DNA of 64,000 nt from CAVUWL01 sp963787415 (GTDB taxonomy: Bacteria > Actinomycetota > Thermoleophilia > Solirubrobacterales > 70-9): contig CAWBCO010000006.1 in assembly GCA_963787415.1 (NCBI GenBank), positions 248,001 to 312,000 on the forward strand. The letters run 5' to 3'. This document shows positions 24,214 to 35,051 of this stretch, piece by piece. The notes below the pieces were generated by a model. The model ran no database searches. It was not told the origin of the DNA and worked only from the letters and a program-made list of their open reading frames with translations. Positions within the stretch are counted from its first letter, which is position 1; the number at the start of each line of letters is the position of its first letter. The position numbers were made by a program, and so were the translations under genes.

Positions 24214-26128
24214 GTGGGCAAGACGATCGGAATCGACCTCGGCACTACAAACTCCTGCGTTGCTGTGATGGAGGGCGGCGAGCCGACCGTCCTCGAGAAC
24301 GCCGAGGGCGGGCGGACGACACCTTCGGTGGTTGCCTTTCCCGAATCGCGGTGAGCGCCTGGTGGGCACCGTGGCAAAACGCCAGGCGGTGATGAATCCC
24401 GAGAACACGATCTTCTCGATCAAGCGCTTCATGGGCCGCAAGGAGGCCGAGGTCAAGGAGGAGGAGACGATCGTCCCCTACAAGGTTGTCGCCGGACCCA
24501 ACGGCGACGTGCGGGTCGAAGTGCGCGACAAGCAGTACAGCCCGCCGGAGATCAGCGCGATGATCCTGCAGAAGCTGAAGACCGACGCCGAAGCGAAGTT
24601 GGGTGAGACGGTCGACAGCGCCGTGATCACCGTCCCCGCCTACTTCAACGACGCCCAGCGCCAGGCGACCAAGGACGCCGGCAAGATCGCCGGGCTCGAT
24701 GTGATGCGGATCATCAACGAGCCGACCGCGGCCTCGCTCGCCTACGGGCTCGACAAGAAACATCGACCAGACGATCCTCGTCTTCGATCTTGGCGGCGGC
24801 ACCTTCGATGTCTCGGTGCTCGAAATCGGCGACGGCGTCTTTGAGGTCAAGTCGACCGACTGGGGATAACCACCTCGGCGGCGACAACTGGGACAAAGCG
24901 ATCGTCGAGTGGCTGGTCGCCGAGTTCAAACGCGACCAGGGGATCGACCTGGCGCAGGATAAGAATGCGCTCGCAGCGCCTCTATGAGGCGGCGGAGAAG
25001 GCGAAGATCGAGCTCTCCTCGACTCAGGAGACGCAGATCAATCTGCCCTTCATCACCGCCGTGCGAGGGCCAGCCCAAGCACCTCGACTTGAAGCTCACG
25101 CCGCTCGAAACTGAACGAGCTGACCGCCGATTTGCTGAGCGCGGATCGTCGGACCGGTGAAGAACGCGCGCTCGATGACGCTGGGGCTGCCTCGGATCGA
25201 TCGACAGTCGTACTGGTCGGCGGGATGACCCGCATGCCCGCGGTGCGCGAGCGGGTGAAGGAGCTGACCGGCAAGGAGCCGCACCAGGGAGTCAATCCCG
25301 ACGAGGTGGTCGCGGTCGGCGCCGGAGATCCAGGCGGGCGTCCTCGAGGGCGACGTCAAGGACGTGCTCCTGCTCGACGTCACCCCCCTGACCCTCGGAA
25401 TCGAGACCAAAGGCGGGGTGATGACGAAGTTGATCGAGCGCAACACGACGATTCCGACGAAGAAGTCAGAGACCTTCTCGACCGCCGATGACAACCAGCC
25501 ATCGGTGGAGATCCACGTGCTGCAGGGCGAGCGCGAGATGGCGAACGGGAATAAGAGCCTGGGCAAGTTCCAGCTCACCGGGATCCCCCCGGCGCCACGC
25601 GGACTGCCTCAGATCGAGGTCACCTTCGACATCGACGCCAACGGCATTCTCAACGTCACCGCCAAAGACCTGGGCACGGGCAAAGAGCAAAAGATCGAGA
25701 TCAAATCCGGCTCCGGACTCTCCGAGGAGGAGATCCAGGGAATGGTCAGCGACGCCGAGGCCCACGCCGAGGAGGACCGCAAGCAGCGCGAGCTGGCCGA
25801 GGCTCGTAACCTGGCCGAGAACGCCGCCTACCAGTCCGAGAAACAGCTCGAGGAGCTGGGCGAGAAACTCGATGCCCCAGCCAAAGAGGAGATCGAGGCG
25901 GCGATCAAGGAGGTGCGCGAGGCGCTTGACTCTGAGACGGTCGAGGAGATCAACGCCAAGACCGGGGCGCTGACCGCCGCCATGCAGAAGGTCTCCGAGC
26001 AGATCTACGCCGCTGCCGCTGCCCAGCAAGAGCAGGGGCAGGCGGGGGGAGACTCGGCAACGGCTGACGCCGCCGAGGAGGAGGAGGTCGTCGACGCGGA
26101 GGTAGTCGATGAGGGCGACAGTGAGTGA
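24214..26128 (+). pseudogene. dnaK: Chaperone DnaK, many frame breaks
   Basis: Begins GTG 24214 with a GGAGG upstream: VGKTIGIDLGTTNSCVAVME. The full Hsp70 can be read only by changing frame repeatedly, near 24340, 24758, 24863, 24965, 25062, 25102, 25140-25165, 25185-25205 and 25325. Pieces include NPENTIFSIKRFMGRK, DSAVITVPAYFNDAQRQATK, the LVFDLGGGTFDVSVLEIG phosphate motif and MTRMPAVRERVKELTG. From 25364 one uninterrupted frame covers the substrate-binding domain and lid to EEEEVVDAEVVDEGDSE. Each step adds a base or two; removal restores canonical sequence (for example IDRVVLVGG). It heads the operon with grpE, dnaJ, hspR, clpB; the GTGA at the end couples grpE. Confidence 0.93.
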
Positions 26129-26751
26129 GCACGGCGGCGAGCGGCCGAGAGTGGGCCCCGAACAACCGCAAAGAGCCTCTCCCAAGTAACGAGGAGAAGG
26201 AGCCCGCAACCGACCCCGGGCCAAAGCCAGGCGCTTCGGGAGCAGAGCAGGCGCCCGGCAGTGAGGTACGGATGGAGGAGGACCTCGACGCCCTCCTCGC
26301 CGATACCCAGCGCGAGCGCGATCAATACCTCGAATTGGCTCAGCGCACCAAGGCCGACTTTGAGAACTACCGCAAGCGGATGGTCGCCGAGGTTCAGGCA
26401 GCAGCGCTGAGGGGCAAGGCGGAATTGGCCCGCGGCCTGATCGGGGTGACCGACAACCTGGAGCGCGCGCTGCAGGCGAGTGCGATCGACCCCGCTGGTG
26501 AGGAGATGCCCGAGGAGCCGTTGGGACAGGGCATCTTGCTGACCTACAGGGAACTGAAGGGGGTCCTGGAGCGAGCCGGGGTGCAGTCCTATGACCCCAA
26601 CGGAGAGAGGTTTGACCCAACCTGGCACGAGGCACTGCAGACCCGAGCGGTCGAGGATGCCGAACCCGGCGTCGTGGTCGAGGTGATGCAGAAGGGCTTC
26701 CGCCTGCAAGAGCAGGTGCTGCGCCCGGCCCGCGTGGTGGTCAGCGAGTAG
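26125..26751 (+). CDS. grpE: Nucleotide exchange factor GrpE
   Basis: 208 residues from GTG 26125, overlapping the dnaK stop by four bases. A low-complexity N-terminus rich in Pro/Glu/Lys precedes the coiled coil (DLDALLADTQRERDQYLELA, then TKADFENYRKRMVAEVQ) and the C-terminal beta-wing (NGERFDPTWHEALQTRAV... GVVVEVMQKGFRLQEQVLRP), the GrpE signature. It releases ADP from DnaK. Unlike its neighbours, this less conserved gene is free of frame breaks. Confidence 0.95.
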   Translation: MSTAASGREWAPNNRKEPLPSNEEKEPATDPGPKPGASGAEQAPGSEVRMEEDLDALLADTQRERDQYLELAQRTKADFENYRKRMVAEVQAAALRGKAELARGLIGVTDNLERALQASAIDPAGEEMPEEPLGQGILLTYRELKGVLERAGVQSYDPNGERFDPTWHEALQTRAVEDAEPGVVVEVMQKGFRLQEQVLRPARVVVSE

Positions 26752-26758
26752 GCGAGCC

Positions 26759-27863
26759 GTGGCCGAGGACCTCTACACAGTGCTGGGCGTCTCCAAGAAG
26801 GCCTCGGCTGAGGAGATCAAGAAGGCCTACCGCAAGCTGGCTCGCAAATACCACCCTGATCGCAACCCCGATGATCCCGGGGCCGAGGAGAAGTTCAAGG
26901 AGATCGGGGGGGCCTATGACACGCTCTCTGATCCGGAGAAGCGCAAGGCCTATGACTCGGGCGGACCGTTTGCCGGATTTGGTGGCGGCGCCAGGCCCGG
27001 TCCCTCCGGAGGCCCGCAGGCCCCTGGCTTCGGCGATCTTGGCGACATCTTCTCGACCATCTTCAGCCGCGGCGGGGGCCGCGAGGAGCCCCAGCAGATG
27101 CGCGGTCGCGATCTCGAGGCCGAGGTTGCAGCTGGACTTTGACCAAGCCGTCAACGGCACCCAGATCACGGTCACCGTGCCGAAGGCAGAACGCTGCGCC
27201 ACCTGCCACGGCAGCGGCGCCCGGCCCGGAACCAGCCCGCTCACCTGCCCGCGCTGCGGCGGCCGCGGGATCGACGCGCAAAGCCAGGGCTTCTTCTCGA
27301 TCAGCCAGCCCTGCCCCCAGTGCGGCGGGACAGGGCAGATCATCGAGGACCCCTGCCCCACCTGCGGGGGATCGGGCCTGACCCAACAGACAAAGCGCTA
27401 CAAGGTGAACGTCCCCGCCGGGGTCAGGGACGGAACCCGGATCCGACTCGCTGGGAAGGGGGAGGCGGGGCCACGCGGAGGCCCGCCGGGGGATCTCTTC
27501 GTGACGACCCGCGTAACCCCCTCCTCGGTCTTCAAGCGCCTCGATGACGGAAACCTCGAGGTCACCGTGCCGATCACGATCGCCGAGGCACTGCGCGGTG
27601 GCACGATCGAGGTCCCGACTCTGAGCGGAACAAAGAAGATCAAGGTGCCCTCCGGAACCAGGCACGGGACGATTCAGAGGCTGCGCGGCGAGGGGCCGCC
27701 CAAGCCGCGGGGACACGGTCGCGGTGATATTCGCTACCGACTTGAGATCGAGGTCCCCGGCAAGCTCAGCAAGGAGCAAAGGGAGGCGACCGAGAAACTG
27801 GCCGAGGCGTTCAACGGTTCCGATCCGCGTGAGGAGCTGATCCGAGAGGCGGCGGGTCGATGA
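26759..27863 (+). pseudogene. dnaJ: Chaperone DnaJ, one frame break
   Basis: Starts GTG 26759, seven bases after grpE. The J domain (DLYTVLGVSKKASAEEIKKA, HPD in KYHPDRNPDDPG) and the Gly/Phe region are in the first frame. At about 27125 an extra T shifts the frame; GAGGTGCAGCTGGAC would be expected. The second frame then gives four zinc motifs (CATCHGSG, CPRCGGRG, CPQCGGTG, CPTCGGSG) and the C-terminal substrate-binding domain (FVTTRVTPSSVFKRLDDGNL). The corrected length of about 367 residues is normal. Its stop overlaps the hspR start. Confidence 0.93.
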
Positions 27864-28246
27864 ATTCGCGCCTTGGCCGGCGCCGGGTTGAAGCACGACT
27901 TGACTCCGAGCGCGGCGTTTTCATGATTTCGATCGCAGCCGAGCTTGCCGAGATGCACCCCCAGACGCTGCGAATGTATGAGGCGCGGGGCCTGATCAAC
28001 CCCAAGCGCTCGCCCAAGAACACCCGCCTTTACTCTCAGCGCGATGTCGAACGGCTGCGCAGGATTCAGCAGATGACCTCGGAGGAAGGGCTGAACCTGG
28101 CCGGGGTCGAGACCGTCTTGGCGATGGAGGAGCGCGTCGATCGGATCAACCAGGAGCTGGCGCGGATGCGGCGCCGAGCCGCGGAGCTGGAACGACAGAT
28201 CTGGAAGCGAGGGGGCCCGGGTGCAGCCGGATCGCTTCACGATTAG
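27860..28246 (+). CDS. hspR: MerR-family heat-shock repressor HspR
   Basis: 128 residues from ATG 27860, overlapping the dnaJ end by four bases. A winged helix-turn-helix of MerR type begins at about residue 22 (FMISIAAELAEMHPQTLRMYE, ARGLINPKRSPKNTRLYS) and is followed by a coiled-coil helix (ERVDRINQELARMRRRAAEL). The N-terminal 20 residues are an extra basic extension; a later start is possible. Position between dnaJ and clpB is the classic actinobacterial arrangement, where HspR represses its own operon. Confidence 0.92.
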   Translation: MNSRLGRRRVEARLDSERGVFMISIAAELAEMHPQTLRMYEARGLINPKRSPKNTRLYSQRDVERLRRIQQMTSEEGLNLAGVETVLAMEERVDRINQELARMRRRAAELERQIWKRGGPGAAGSLHD

Positions 28247-30805
28247 ATCCCAGGAAGCGGTGGCCGACGCGCAGCGCCTGGCGGCCGAGCGCCGCAGCCC
28301 AGAGGTGGCGCCCGCGCACCTGCTCAGGGCGCTGCTTGACCAAGACGGGGGAGCGGTGATCCCGATCTTGCAAAAGCTCGGAGCCGATATGGCGCAAACG
28401 CTGGCGGGGGTGGGGGAGGCGGTCGAGGCTCTGCCCAGACTGAGCGGTGAGGGCGCGGCGGAGGCGCGTCCGTCCTCGGCTCTGATCAAGACGCTGCAGC
28501 AAGCCGAGAAGGAAATGGCGAGGCTTGGCGATGAATACATCTCGACCGAGCACCTCCTCTTGGCACTCAGCGAGCAAGACTCCGGCGTCGCCGACCTGCT
28601 CCCCCGCCGCGAGCCGCTGGAAGAGGCCCTGGCGGAGGTGCGCGGACCCCACCGGGTGACCTCGCCCAACGCCGAGGACAGCTTCCAGGCGCTGGAGAAA
28701 TTCGGCCGCGACCTGACCGCTGAGGCCGAGCAGGACAAGCTCGATCCGGTGATCGGTCGCGATGAGGAGATTCGCCGCGTGATCCAGGTTCTCTCACGCC
28801 GCACCAAGAACAACCCGGTCCTGATCGGTGACCCCGGCGTCGGCAAGACGGCGATCGTCGAGGGGTTGGCACGTCGAATCGTCGCTGCAGACGTGCCGGA
28901 GAGTCTTCGCGATCGTCGCGTCATCGCACTCGACATCGGCTCCCTGCTCGCCGGCTCCAAATACCGCGGCGAGTTCGAGGAGCGCCTCAAGGCCGTGCTC
29001 TCAGAGGTCCAGGATGCCGCGGGCCAGATCGTCCTCTTCCTCGATGAGCTGCACACGATCGTCGGCGCCGGCGCCGCGGAGGGCGCGGTGGACGCGGCCA
29101 ACCTGCTGAAGCCGATGCTGGCCCGCGGTGAGCTGCGCGCGGTCGGCGCGACGACCCTTGATGAGTACCGCAAGCACATCGAGAAGGACGCGGCGCTGGA
29201 GCGCCGCTTCCAGCCGATCTACGTCGGTGAGCCCGACATCGACGACACGATCGCGATCCTGCGCGGCCTAAAGGAGCGCTATGAGCTCCACCATGGTGTC
29301 GATATCTCCGATGCGGCGATCGTCGCGGCGGCGACCCTCTCGGAGCGCTACATCGCCGACCGCTTCCTGCCCGATAAGGCGATTGACCTGATCGATGAGG
29401 CTGCCTCGCGGCTGAGGATTGAGATCGACTCGATGCCGACCGAGATCGATGAGGTGCAGCGCCGCGTCCAGCAGCTCGAGATCGAGCGCGCGGCGCTTAA
29501 GAACGAGACCGACGAGGCCTCTGGGGAGCGGCTTGGGGCGATCGAGTCCGAGCTCTCCGAGCTGGGCGAGCGCTCGGTCGAGATGACGGCGCGCTGGCAA
29601 AACGAGAAGCAGGCGATCGAGGCGATCAAGATGGCGAAGCAGCGCCTTGAGGAAGCCAGCCGCGAGGCAGAGCGGGCAGAGCGCGAGGCCGACCTCGAGC
29701 GGGCGGCGAAGCTTCGCTACGGCGAGATCCCGGAGCTGGAGAAGAGCGCCGCTGAAGCAGGAAGGCCGCTTGGCTGAGCTGCATCAGGGCGCCGGCACGA
29801 TGCTGAGCCAGGAGGTGACCGAGGAAGACATCGCCGAGGTGATCTCAAAATGGACCGGAATCCCGCTCAGCCGGCTGCTGGAGGGAGAGGCCGAGAAGCT
29901 GATCCAGATGGAGGAGCGCCTGCACCAGCGGGTGATCGGCCAAGAGGAGGCGATAGCTGCGGTCTCAAACGCGCTGCGCCGCTCGCGGGCGGGGCTCTCG
30001 GATCCGAACCGACCGATCGGGAGCTTCCTCTTTCTCGGTCCGACCGGGGTCGGTAAGACCGAGCTGGCAAAGGCTCTGGCGGAGTTCATGTTCGATTCCG
30101 AGCAGGCGATCGTCCGCCTCGACATGTCTGAGTACATGGAGAAGCACACCGTGGCGCGACTGATCGGCGCACCGCCTGGCTACATCGGCTATGAGGAGGG
30201 CGGACAACTGACCGAGGCGGTCCGTCGCCGCCCCTACGCGGTTGTATTGCTTGATGAGATCGAGAAGGCACACCCCGACGTCTTCAATACCCTGCTGCAG
30301 ATCATGGACGATGGTCGTCTCACCGATGGCCAGGGTCGGACGGTCAACTTCACCAACACGGTGCTGATCATGACCTCCAATGTCGGCAGCGAGCGGATCC
30401 TCGGCGAGGCAGTCGATGAGCGAGTCCGCGAGCAGATCGAAGAGGTGCTGGCCGCCACCTTCAAGCCGGAGTTCCTCAACCGGATCGATGACACGGTGAT
30501 CTTTCACCGGCTCTCCAAGCAAGACATCGACCGGATCGTCGAGCTACAGGTACGCGCTCTGATCAAAAGGGTGGGGGAGCGCGGGATCGAGGTCGAGCTC
30601 AGCGATAGGGGCGCGAACGCTGCTCGGTAACCTCGGCTATGACCCCAACTACGGTGCCCGTCCGCTGAAGCGGGTCATTCAGAAACAACTAATTGACAAA
30701 ATGGCGATGAAGATGCTCGAGGGTGAGTTCGGCGAGGGGGATGTCATCAAAGTTGATGCAGATGGTGGAGAATTGATCTTAGGCGTGCAATCTCAAGCTG
30801 CCTAG
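28221..30805 (+). pseudogene. clpB: Disaggregase ClpB, two frame breaks
   Basis: Starts GTG 28221, 26 bases inside hspR. N-terminal Clp repeats (FTIRSQEAVADAQRLAAERR) lead to AAA1 (GDPGVGKTAIVEGLARRIV, Walker B LFLDELHTIVGAGAAEGAVD), a middle coiled-coil domain, and AAA2 (GPTGVGKTELAKALAEFM, VLLDEIEKAHPDVFNTLLQI). An extra C near 29750 and one base near 30607 break the frame; the final part ends GGELILGVQSQAA at 30805. The corrected protein of about 860 residues is full length. It acts with DnaK to dissolve aggregates, and operon position implies HspR control. Confidence 0.93.
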
Positions 30806-30851
30806 GGCAAAATCCGACATATAAGCGAAGCAGTCCAATCGTCAAAGACCA

Positions 30852-31733
30852 ATGATCCCGACCCTCTCCAACCTGCCTGCCCGTTTGCGCTCCTCGATTG
30901 CCAGCGCCTGCTTGGCGATCGAGCATCTAGCGATAGCGGTACCCGTGGCGGCGTTTGGGGTCGCGGGCGGCGCCCTCAAACGGTGGTCTGAAGAGACCTG
31001 CTGGGCGCTCGAGCGAGGGCTGCTTTGGCCACTAGAGGAGCGCTTTGGTGGCTGGGACCGATCGCTGCGAGCGCTCGCGATCGCGGTACTGGCGCTGGCC
31101 GCTGTCGGCGCCGGTGTCGGGGGCCTGCTGTGGGCGGCGCCGGGCCGAGACGGCGGCTCGGTGGCGAGCCTTGCGCCGCGACCGGGCGCGGCTGAAATCG
31201 CGGTCAGGCACCCGGCGGGGCCCACTCCCGCAGCTCGCCCGGTTCACGTTCTGCACGGGGCGGCGCCAGATTTTTCACCACCCCCGCCACGCCTTGCAGC
31301 AAAAGTTGCGGGTGAGAGAGCCCTCGGCCGGGGAGCTGTGAGCAAATCCACCAAGGCACCCAGCGCCTCGATTTCCTCCGCCCCGACAATCGCGGGCAAG
31401 CCCGCCGGACCGGCCGCGATCAAGGTTGCGCGGACGTTCTCAGACGCCTTCGTCCTCTATGAGATCGGGCAGGGGAGCGCCCAGGTGCGCGGCACCTTCA
31501 CCAAGACCGCCAGCCCGGCGCTTGCCCGATCGTTGCTGGGGCGCCCGCCGCGCCAGCCGGCCCAGATCAGGGTTCCAAAGGCGAGGGTGCTGAACGTAGT
31601 CGCGGGGCCCTCAAGCGGCAGCGTCTACACGATCAGCGTCTCGCTACTGCGAGTCGGGCTGACCAGCGAGCTGCAGCTTGAGATGGAAAAGACAAAACGT
31701 GGCGACTGGCACGTGACAAACGTGCTGGGCTGA
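30852..31733 (+). CDS. Hypothetical membrane protein with extracytoplasmic domain
   Basis: 293 residues from ATG 30852. One clear TM helix lies at about residues 74-95 (ALAIAVLALAAVGAGVGGLLW) after a short cytoplasmic part. A Pro/Ala-rich linker (residues 105-185) follows, then a folded domain at about 190-293 (FSDAFVLYEIGQGSAQVRGT, SVYTISVSLLRVGLTSELQL). The C-terminal domain is reminiscent of extracellular NTF2-like modules. It lies two bases before the next gene (wall hydrolase), so the two are probably one transcript related to the cell surface. Confidence 0.65.
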   Translation: MIPTLSNLPARLRSSIASACLAIEHLAIAVPVAAFGVAGGALKRWSEETCWALERGLLWPLEERFGGWDRSLRALAIAVLALAAVGAGVGGLLWAAPGRDGGSVASLAPRPGAAEIAVRHPAGPTPAARPVHVLHGAAPDFSPPPPRLAAKVAGERALGRGAVSKSTKAPSASISSAPTIAGKPAGPAAIKVARTFSDAFVLYEIGQGSAQVRGTFTKTASPALARSLLGRPPRQPAQIRVPKARVLNVVAGPSSGSVYTISVSLLRVGLTSELQLEMEKTKRGDWHVTNVLG

Positions 31734-31735
31734 TC

Positions 31736-33393
31736 GTGCGCGATACCAGCTTGAAGAACGCCGCGGCGGGCCTGGCGACAGCGCTGGCGCTGATCGCAGC
31801 AAGCGCGGCGGTGCCAGCGGCCAACGCTGCCGAAGCCCCCCCGGCGACCACCACCACCACGACGACGACCCCGAGCTCCCCGCCTCTGGTCAAGGGCAGC
31901 ACCCTTGAAGCTCCACCAAGCGCCGCCAAGCCAGCGACCCAGCCGCCAAAGAGCGGCGGCACCTCAGCCGGGAGCTCCAACCACCAGGCCGCCAGGCCCC
32001 GGCCGCCGGCCGCCGCCCCGCCCCCGCCTCGGGCGCAACCGCCGCACCCAATCCGGCTCAGGGCTTCTCGGTCCCCGCGATCCCATCCTCGACCTGCGCT
32101 GCGCAGGGAGTGCCGCCGGTCCTGATCCCGATCTATCAGCGCGCCGCCGCCGCCTACCAGCTCGGCCCCCAGGGACCCGCGGTACTGGCGGGGATCAACG
32201 CGATCGAGACGGCCTTTGGCTCCAACCTCAACGTTTCAAGCGCCGGGGCCGAGGGCTGGATGCAGTTCATGCCGGCGACCTGGGCGACCTATGGGGTCGA
32301 TGCCAACGGCGACGGGGTAGCAGACCCCAACAACCCCGAAGACGCGATCTTCACCGCCGCTCGCTACCTCAGCGCCGCCGGCATGCCGCAAAATACCGAC
32401 GGTGCGATCTTCGCCTACAACCACGCTGGTTGGTACGTGGCGGAGGTACTCGCCGATGCCGCCTGCTACGCCCCCTCGGTTGACGGATCGGCAGGCGCCG
32501 CCGCCGCGCCCTCCCAGATGCAGGTGCTGCGCTGTGACCCGGCACCTGCCTCCCAGCGCGAAGTACCAGCCAACTACCTGAGCGCCTCCGAGGATGCGGC
32601 GGCGCGCTATGGACTAGGCCGCCGCGGCGTCTGGGCACTGGTCGCGATCGCCCGACTGGAGTCCAACTTCGGACGCGGGATGAAACGCAGCGAACTCGAA
32701 CACTCCGGCCCCTTTGGCCTTGAACCGAGCGAGTGGCGACACTACGCCGTTGACGGCAGCGGCAATGGGCGAATCGAACACGCGAACCCCTTTGACTCCG
32801 CCGCCACGCTGGCCCGCCTGATCTGGGCGCACGGCAGTCTTCGCGCCGGCGTTTTTGCCCATAATCAGGCTCAGTGGTACGTGCAGGCGGTGCTCGCAGA
32901 AGCCAACCGAATGCACGGAAGCTGCAAGACCAGCTACGTCGACTGGAAGGTCGCGCCGCTTGATCCCGGGCCCGAAACAAGCGGCCCCACCGCGACCCTG
33001 GTCAATGGCATCGCCAGCGCCCCCAGGTCCGCCCCGGCGGCGGTCAAGGGCGCGATCGCTGCTGCCAACTCGATCTCGAAAACACCCTACATCTGGGGCG
33101 GCGGCCACACCTCCTGGTACTGGTCGGGCTATGACTGCTCGGGGGCGGTCAGCTTCGCTCTCTATGGCGGCGGATTGCTCGAGCACCCGATGACCTCCGG
33201 CGAACTGGCGAACTACGGCGACCCTGGTCCGGGGCGATGGATCACGATTTACGCCAATGCGACCCACGCCTACGCGGTGATCGCCGGGCTGCGCTGGGAC
33301 ACCGTCGGGGATGCCCACGGGACGGGTCCGCGCTGGCACGACGAACCTCCCTACCCGGCCGGCTTCGTCATCCGCCACCCGCCCGGGTACTGA
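31736..33393 (+). pseudogene. Secreted lytic transglycosylase / NlpC-P60 wall hydrolase, one frame break
   Basis: GTG 31736 starts a signal peptide (NAAAGLATALALIAASAAVP), a Thr-codon run (TTTTTTTT) and a Pro-rich linker. In a C-rich tract near 32010-32030 similarity changes frame (a lost base or two gained), continuing VPAIPSSTCAAQGVPPVLIP. Then come two transglycosylase-like modules, NAIETAFGSNLNVSSAGAEG with WMQFMPATWATYG and a second AIARLESNFGRGMKRSE, and an NlpC/P60-type domain with the Cys in YDCSGAVSFALYGGG and a later His (NATHAYAVIAG). The protein should cut both glycan and peptide bonds of the wall. The Pro tract makes a sequencing slip likely. Confidence 0.78.
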
Positions 33394-33403
33394 GAGCCAG
33401 CGC

Positions 33404-33436
33404 TCCCCCGATCGGTTGATTGAACCCGACCGGGGT
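33404..33436 (+). terminator. Imperfect GC-rich hairpin after the wall hydrolase
   Basis: CCCCGATCGGTT and a GACCGGGG-containing arm form an imperfect stem about ten bases after the stop at 33393. It could be a terminator, but it lies just before the ribosome-binding site of the next gene. Confidence 0.3.
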
Positions 33437-33468
33437 ATCTTGTCTGCACCCTTCGAGAGGACAAGGAC

Positions 33469-33750
33469 ATGCCCACCTATGTGATGCTCACCAATCTCAC
33501 CGCCGATGGCGTCCGCACCCTGAAGAACAATCCGGGCAGGGTGGCCGAGGTCAACGAGGAGGTTGAGCAGATCGGGGCCAAGGTCGTGGCGCAGTACGCG
33601 ACCCTCGGTCAATACGACTTCATCACGATCGTCGAAGCGCCCGATGAGAAGGTCATGGCGAAGGTCTCGGTGGAGCTCGGCTCGCGCGGAACGATGACCA
33701 GCCAGACGCTGAGCGCGATGTCGACAGACGACCTGACCGGCTCGCTTTAG
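33469..33750 (+). CDS. GYD-domain protein
   Basis: 93 residues from ATG 33469 with GAGAGGACA upstream. MPTYVMLTNLTADGVRTLKN, then GAKVVAQYATLGQYDFITIVE and a GTMTSQTLSAMSTDD end match the GYD family (small ferredoxin-like proteins named for a Gly-Tyr-Asp motif, here GQYD). Function is unknown. It is nine bases before purD on the same strand. Confidence 0.8.
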   Translation: MPTYVMLTNLTADGVRTLKNNPGRVAEVNEEVEQIGAKVVAQYATLGQYDFITIVEAPDEKVMAKVSVELGSRGTMTSQTLSAMSTDDLTGSL

Positions 33751-33759
33751 AGGCAGCGC

Positions 33760-35041
33760 TTGAGGGTCCTAGTCCTCGGCAGCGGAGGCCGCGAGCACGC
33801 GATCGTGCGGGCGCTGGGCCGCTCAGCTTCCCCTCCCGAGCTGCTCTGCGCACCAGGCAACGCCGGGATCGGAGCCGATGCGGAGTGCCTGGCGCTCGAC
33901 CTTGAAGACGCCGAGGCGATCCTCTCCGTCACCACCGAGCGCGAGGTTGATCTCGTCCTCATCGGACCGGAGGGCCCCCTGGTGGCCGGGGTCATCGATG
34001 CGCTGGAGGGCGCCGGGATTGCCGCCTTCGGTCCGCGCGCCGGCGCCGCGGAGCTGGATGGGATCAAAGGCCTTCGCCAAGGAGCTGATGGGTGAGGCCG
34101 GCGTGGCCACCGCCTCCCACGTGATTCTGCACAGCCACGAGGAGGCCGCCGAGCAGCTCGCCCACACCTGCTACCCGGCGGTGTTGAAGGCCGACGGACT
34201 CGCCGCTGGAAAGGGGGTGATCCTCTGCGCCTCAGAGGGAGAGGCGCGAGCCGCCGTGGAGATCTTCTTCACCGAGCGCCGCTTCGGTGAGACGCGGGTG
34301 GTGCTCGAGGAGTTCCTCGAGGGGGAGGAGCTTTCGCTGCTGGCGATCTGTGACGGCGAGAACGCGGTGCCGCTCTCCTCAGCGCAGGACTACAAGCGGA
34401 TTTTCGACCGCGACCTGGGGCCCAACACCGGCGGGATGGGCAGCTACTCCCCGGTTCCCGGGTTCGGCAACGCCGAGGTGGCCGAGATCCTTGAGGCCGT
34501 GCACAGACCGATGCTCGCCGCGATGGCCGCTCGCGGGTGCCCCTTCCACGGGATCCTCTACGCCGGGCTGATGCTGACAGCCGATGGCCCCAGGGTGCTT
34601 GAGTTCAACGTCCGCTTCGGCGACCCCGAGACCCAGGCGATCCTGCCGCGTCTGCGCTCCGATCTGCTCCAGCTCTGCCTCGCCGCGCGCGAGCCCGGTG
34701 GCCTCGACGGAACCGACGCGGAGTTCACCGATGAGTGGGCGGTGAGCGTTGTCCTCGCCTCCGACGGTTACCCGCGCTCCATCTCTGAGGGCGCGGTGAT
34801 CGAGGGCCTCGACGCCGCCGCGCGGCTGGCGGAGATCACCCAGGCCGGTACCGCCGAGCGCGATGGGAGGATCGTCACCGCGGGGGGGCGCGTGCTCAAC
34901 GTCACCGGCCTGGGCCCCACCCCAGCCCTGGCACGCGATCGCGCATACGATGCGGCCAGCAAGATCTCGTTCGCCGGAATGCAGATGCGATCCGACATCG
35001 CCGCTCGCGCGGTCGAGCGGGTTCCCAGCCAGCCCACCTAG
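33760..35041 (+). pseudogene. purD: Phosphoribosylamine-glycine ligase, one frame break
   Basis: Starts TTG 33760 (LRVLVLGSGGREHAIVRALG). An extra G near 34063 shifts the frame inside ELDG(S)KAFAKELMGEAGVAT. The second frame then holds the ATP-grasp domain: VLKADGLAAGKGVILC, RVVLEEFLEGEELSLLAICD, GGMGSYSPVPGF and FNVRFGDPETQAILPRL. The corrected protein of about 427 residues is a normal GAR synthetase (purine step 2). The ribosome-binding site of purE follows the stop by a few bases. Confidence 0.93.
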
Positions 35042-35051
35042 GAAGGTCACC

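Noticed and set aside
24214..26128. Programmed frameshifting in dnaK
   Set aside because: There are too many changes, at sites with no shared slippery sequence, so errors explain them better.
25466..26635. 389-codon minus-strand frame under dnaK/grpE
   Set aside because: Shadow of two clearly identified genes; Arg/Leu-rich composition is typical of antisense frames in GC-rich DNA.
31850..31872. Run of ACC/ACG codons as a tandem repeat or CRISPR-like element
   Set aside because: It is a Thr-rich linker in the secreted wall hydrolase, in frame with its signal peptide.
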